A program made the position numbers and the translations under genes. 64,000 nucleotides of DNA from Torymus aiolomorphi (taxonomy: Eukaryota > Arthropoda > Insecta > Hymenoptera > Torymidae): NCBI GenBank assembly GCA_036365515.1, contig CM070877.1, forward strand, positions 114,716,011 through 114,780,010. The letters run 5' to 3'. The notes beneath the pieces are model-generated. The model did not search any database, had not been told where the DNA came from, and was given only the letters and a program-made list of their open reading frames with translations. Of this stretch, positions 60,921 through 64,000 are shown piece by piece. Within the stretch, counting starts at the first letter, position 1; each line of letters begins with the position of its first letter.

Positions 60921-61163
60921 TAATATATTTTTGAATTATTTATTATTTTTTTCACTAATAATAAAATAAATGAAAGCAAAAGTGGATTAGGCCTTTTTGC
61001 ATAATATTATTTTAAAAAATAATTTCAATAATATAAATTAAGTGTAAAGTTAAGGCGAAATATACATATTATATTATGCAAATGGGGACACCACTAAATA
61101 CAAGATTTTATTATTTTTTTAAATGTTTAAATTAATTTGTAAAATTTATATATCTCAAATAAT
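60921..61163. other. AT-rich spacer
   Basis: Nothing recognisable between the USP remnant and the next element. Confidence 0.6.
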
Positions 61164-62743
61164 ACCCTGGTAGAAATTGTAACCAACCGTACGCCATCCG
61201 TTCGCCAAATCGCAAGGATTTGGCCAACCGTTTAACCAACAGTTAGCGATAAATACCGCTTATTTCGTTACGGAATCACCCTTGCGCTTGGTCAATGAAT
61301 GCTTAATATTAAAAATCTTAAATAAAAATCATTTACACAACTTATTATTTAAATAAAACTCTCAAAATTTGTATTATTCATAGAATAATCAAAACCCACA
61401 TATTAATAGTATTTTTCTTCAGATAAATATAGTTAAATCGGTAACGGGTATAGTTTTGTTTGTTCAAATTGAGGTTAGGGCGTGTAGTGTGCGTGACTTT
61501 TTGACGTAAGTCAGGACATGTACAGGTGGATACTTACATTTTTTTTAATTTAAAAGTATCCTATATTTAAAATTTGAAAGAATCCTACATAAAAGGTATT
61601 CTACATTTAAAATTTGAAAGTATCCTACATAAATTCTTCGTAATCGTATTGCTCCGTTTTCTATACGGTGCTCCGTTACCATCTGACCTTTACAGTGAAG
61701 CAAAACCACGCGATCCCGGCAATCCCGTCACGTGACTCGTATGAGTCTGCGCAGTTAAATACTTTTACCTATACATAACACATGAACCTGCGATCGCACT
61801 CGTGTGTATGTAATATTTGTGTATTTATGTGCATGTGTGCTTGTCTTGCGGAAAGCGGGATGCGGACAGTAATTTCGGAGCATAGCCCACGTGCTACGCT
61901 GTCTACTTAACCTTCAAATAAATTTACTCCCAACTTCATTCAAATATTTTTTTAATGCATTACAATAATTTTTATTATTGTTTATGTATCAAAATCATTT
62001 TACATATCTATATTTCTTATTAATTTCTATTATTGTTTTATGAGTTACTCAATGTTTTATTATTGATTGATAGTCCACCAACCGTTGGTTAACCGTTGGT
62101 CAATATTTTTCTTATTCGTTTTCTAGTGGAAATGAAAAATGAAAATAACTGTAAATAACTGTAAAAAACTGTAAAAACTGTAAATAACTGTTAATACCTG
62201 TTAATAACTGTTTGGTTTGAGACGTTAATAACAGTTATTTACAGTTATTTACAGTTATTTACAGTTATTAACAGTTATTAACAGTTATTAACAGTTATTA
62301 GCAGTTATTAACAGTTATTTACAGTTTTGCAGAAAAGTACCTGCGAAAACGGAGGTGCTGATAAAAGTTAGTTATAGTTATTAACGGTTTTAACAGTTTT
62401 TAACAGTTTTTAACAGTTATTAACAGTTATTAACAGTTATTTACAGTTTTGTTGATAAGAAAAAAGTTAGTATTATAGCGAAAAAAATAAACTGTTTATA
62501 ACTGTAAATATCAGTAAATAACTGTTAATAACTGTTGATAACCGTTAATAACTGTAAATAACTGTAAATAACTATAAATAACTGTTATTAACGTGTCAAA
62601 CCAAACAGTTATAAACTGTTATTTACAGTTATTTTCAGCTATTCACAGTTATTTACAAAAATCATTTCCGCTAAGGTTGGCTTAAATTATTGGCCAACAG
62701 TTAGTAGATAAGCCATCGAAGTTGGTTTATTTTCTACCAGGGT
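61164..62743. mobile_element. Iteron-rich inverted-repeat element (AACTGTTAAT family)
   Basis: Ends ACCCTGGTAGAAATTGTAAC and, reversed, ACCCTGGTAGAAAATAAACC; both continue with AACCAAC and CCAACxGTTxG motifs. From 62140 to 62660 are dozens of AACTGTTAAT/ATTAACAGTT decamers, first in one orientation, then the other. The middle (61440-61930) has moderately GC-rich non-coding DNA. No transposase. Confidence 0.7.
62140..62660. repeat. Decamer array AACTGTTAAT / ATTAACAGTT
   Basis: Orientation switches at about 62222, 62350 and 62500, giving nested potential hairpins. Units vary by one or two bases (AAATAACTGT, TAATAACTGT). Confidence 0.85.
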
Positions 62744-62859
62744 ATTATTTTATATTATTTCTATTTAATATTATTTATATATTATTTTTATTTAAATAAT
62801 TCATTTCAAATAAATCATAGTTTCTAACATATAAAATCTTGTTTTCAGAAAATATAAAC

Positions 62860-63125
62860 GCATAAATTAATTTTCGTAATACTATGCGTAAAATAAGCGA
62901 ATATATTTATGATTTACGGGCATAAAGTTGAAATTTACGCTTAGTTGGAGTAAATTAAAAATATTAAAATATTTATTTACGTACTATAAGCGTAAAATTA
63001 AATTTTTCATCAGCAACCCATACACATATTCGCGTTTTACTTTATGTTTAGGTCTAATATAACGAAAAATAATGCTCGCAAAAAGAGCGTAAAGGGGACG
63101 TAAAGTTCAACTTTACGCTCTTGTA
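62860..63125. repeat. AGCGTAAA-rich segment
   Basis: GCGTAAA/TTTACGC motifs recur about ten times in both orientations, including AGAGCGTAAAGGGG and its mirror at 63085-63120. Similar words occur at 35620-35660. Likely another small iteron family. Confidence 0.4.
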
Positions 63126-63154
63126 ACAAAAACTAATATTAATCTCAAAATAAA

Positions 63155-63412
63155 AACTAATAGAATCATCCACAAAAAATTCTGAGTATAGTATTTACAT
63201 ATACGGAGCCCTGACAGACGTGTTTTTCCAAAAAAATGATCAGAGTTTATTTAATTAAATAAAAACCGTACTGTCGGTAAGTAGGAATCTGCAATTGACC
63301 TATTTTTAAAACAAGCACAGCTAACGAAAATACTAATAGAATCGCTCAAAAAAATTTCTGAATATAGTTTTTACGTGTACGGAGCGCCTGACAGTCGTCT
63401 TTTTCCAAATAA
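63155..63412. repeat. Direct repeat, two units 177 bp apart
   Basis: ACTAATAGAATCATCCACAA...GGAGCCCTGACAGACGTGTT and a diverged second copy from 63332. Confidence 0.7.
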
Positions 63413-64000
63413 ACGTTTGAATGTTGATTTAAAAAATATTGAAATCAGGGTATCACATCACCTTAAAAAAAACGCGCCATGATATCTACCGCAAGGTGGT
63501 GTGGAAATGATATCAAAACAATAAATAGATGATAATAACGTATATTTTCCATGCGTATGTTTCTAAGCCGAAGGCGATGACGAACGATGAGCGTTAAATT
63601 TTTGATTAATAAATGGAAAATAAATGGAAAATTCTCAAAGACAAATAAATTTTTTTAACTTTGAAAATTTTTGAATCAAAGCTATAACAAAATTTTCTGC
63701 TTTTTTTTAATAAAAACACAAGTTTTTTTTAAATGACTTTTTTTATCAAAAGAAATAAAGGTAATCTCTTGAAAATTTAACTAAATAATAATATATTGTA
63801 ATAAATAATTGTAATAATTGGTTAAAATTTCAAATGGATCAAATATTCTCTGAGATATCAGTATTAAAAAACATTAAAAAAAAATTTTTAATCTCGAATA
63901 TCTGGTCGTGATGATCATTTTTTTGTTTTTTTTGTGGGCAATGAATTTTTTTTGTAAAATATAAAATTGTATAATAATAATTGCTTTTTAATGATAAAAA
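63413..64000. other. AT-rich right edge
   Basis: Contains one end of the TTAA MITE family (63447-63466) and, from about 63800, sequence resembling the 309-bp satellite (TTGGTTAAAATTTCAAATGG). No gene. Confidence 0.55.

Overview
The window reads as a stretch of eukaryotic, almost certainly arthropod (insect-like) genomic DNA. It is AT-rich, full of microsatellites, and built nearly entirely of decayed transposable elements of kinds common in insects: Ty3/gypsy LTR elements, an R1-clade LINE, a Penelope-like element, a mariner-type DNA transposon and many MITEs. A wasp or other hymenopteran is possible but not provable from sequence alone. I found no intact host gene, no tRNA or rRNA gene, no CRISPR array and no prokaryotic feature. 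The many short open frames are transposon remnants, repeat units or chance.

Layout. (1) 115-11378 is a long Ty3/gypsy element on the minus strand with two long terminal repeats, a gag with SAP-like and AT-hook-like segments, a pol (protease, RT, RNase H, integrase) and an extra ORF after pol. It is dead through stops, frameshifts, a lost RT motif and an inverted gag piece. (2) 12343-14220 is a fragment of a second gypsy element (capsid, two zinc knuckles, protease, start of RT). (3) 15430-20280 holds dispersed AT-rich repeats, a palindromic GATC-rich insertion and two hammerhead-like RNA motifs. (4) 20990-24670 has a Jockey-like RT scrap and a mariner-type transposon with inverted arms of about 1.1 kb. 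(5) 25091-26555 is an iteron-rich element with a second one nested in it. (6) 26636-29745 is a giant palindrome whose left arm carries a Transib-like MITE with a clear empty site in the right arm. (7) 30290-34385 is an R1-clade LINE bounded by TG-rich microsatellites, then a tandem repeat. (8) 35325-40497 contains inverted-repeat families, including a composite about 2.45 kb long bounded by GATC arrays. (9) 41105-43097 is a Penelope-like GIY-YIG remnant inside 0.7-kb inverted repeats that carry hammerhead-like motifs. (10) 43138-44990 is a TG-microsatellite cassette followed by a 309-bp satellite. (11) 45264-53990 is mostly non-coding DNA with several MITEs and one CpG-rich island. (12) 53990-60300 holds more dispersed repeats, a 450-bp AT run, a dimeric palindrome and a second TG cassette. 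(13) 60332-60920 is a broken ubiquitin-specific-protease domain. (14) 61164-62743 is an iteron-rich inverted-repeat element, followed by AT-rich repeats.

The most interesting signals are the five hammerhead-like motifs, the group of non-autonomous elements with similar CCCGT-like ends and arrays of about 10-bp iterons in both orientations, the Transib-like MITE ending in the CACAGTG heptamer, the orphan USP domain, and a gypsy element whose two LTRs have unrelated U3 halves. All assignments rest on reading motifs by eye; no database search was possible.
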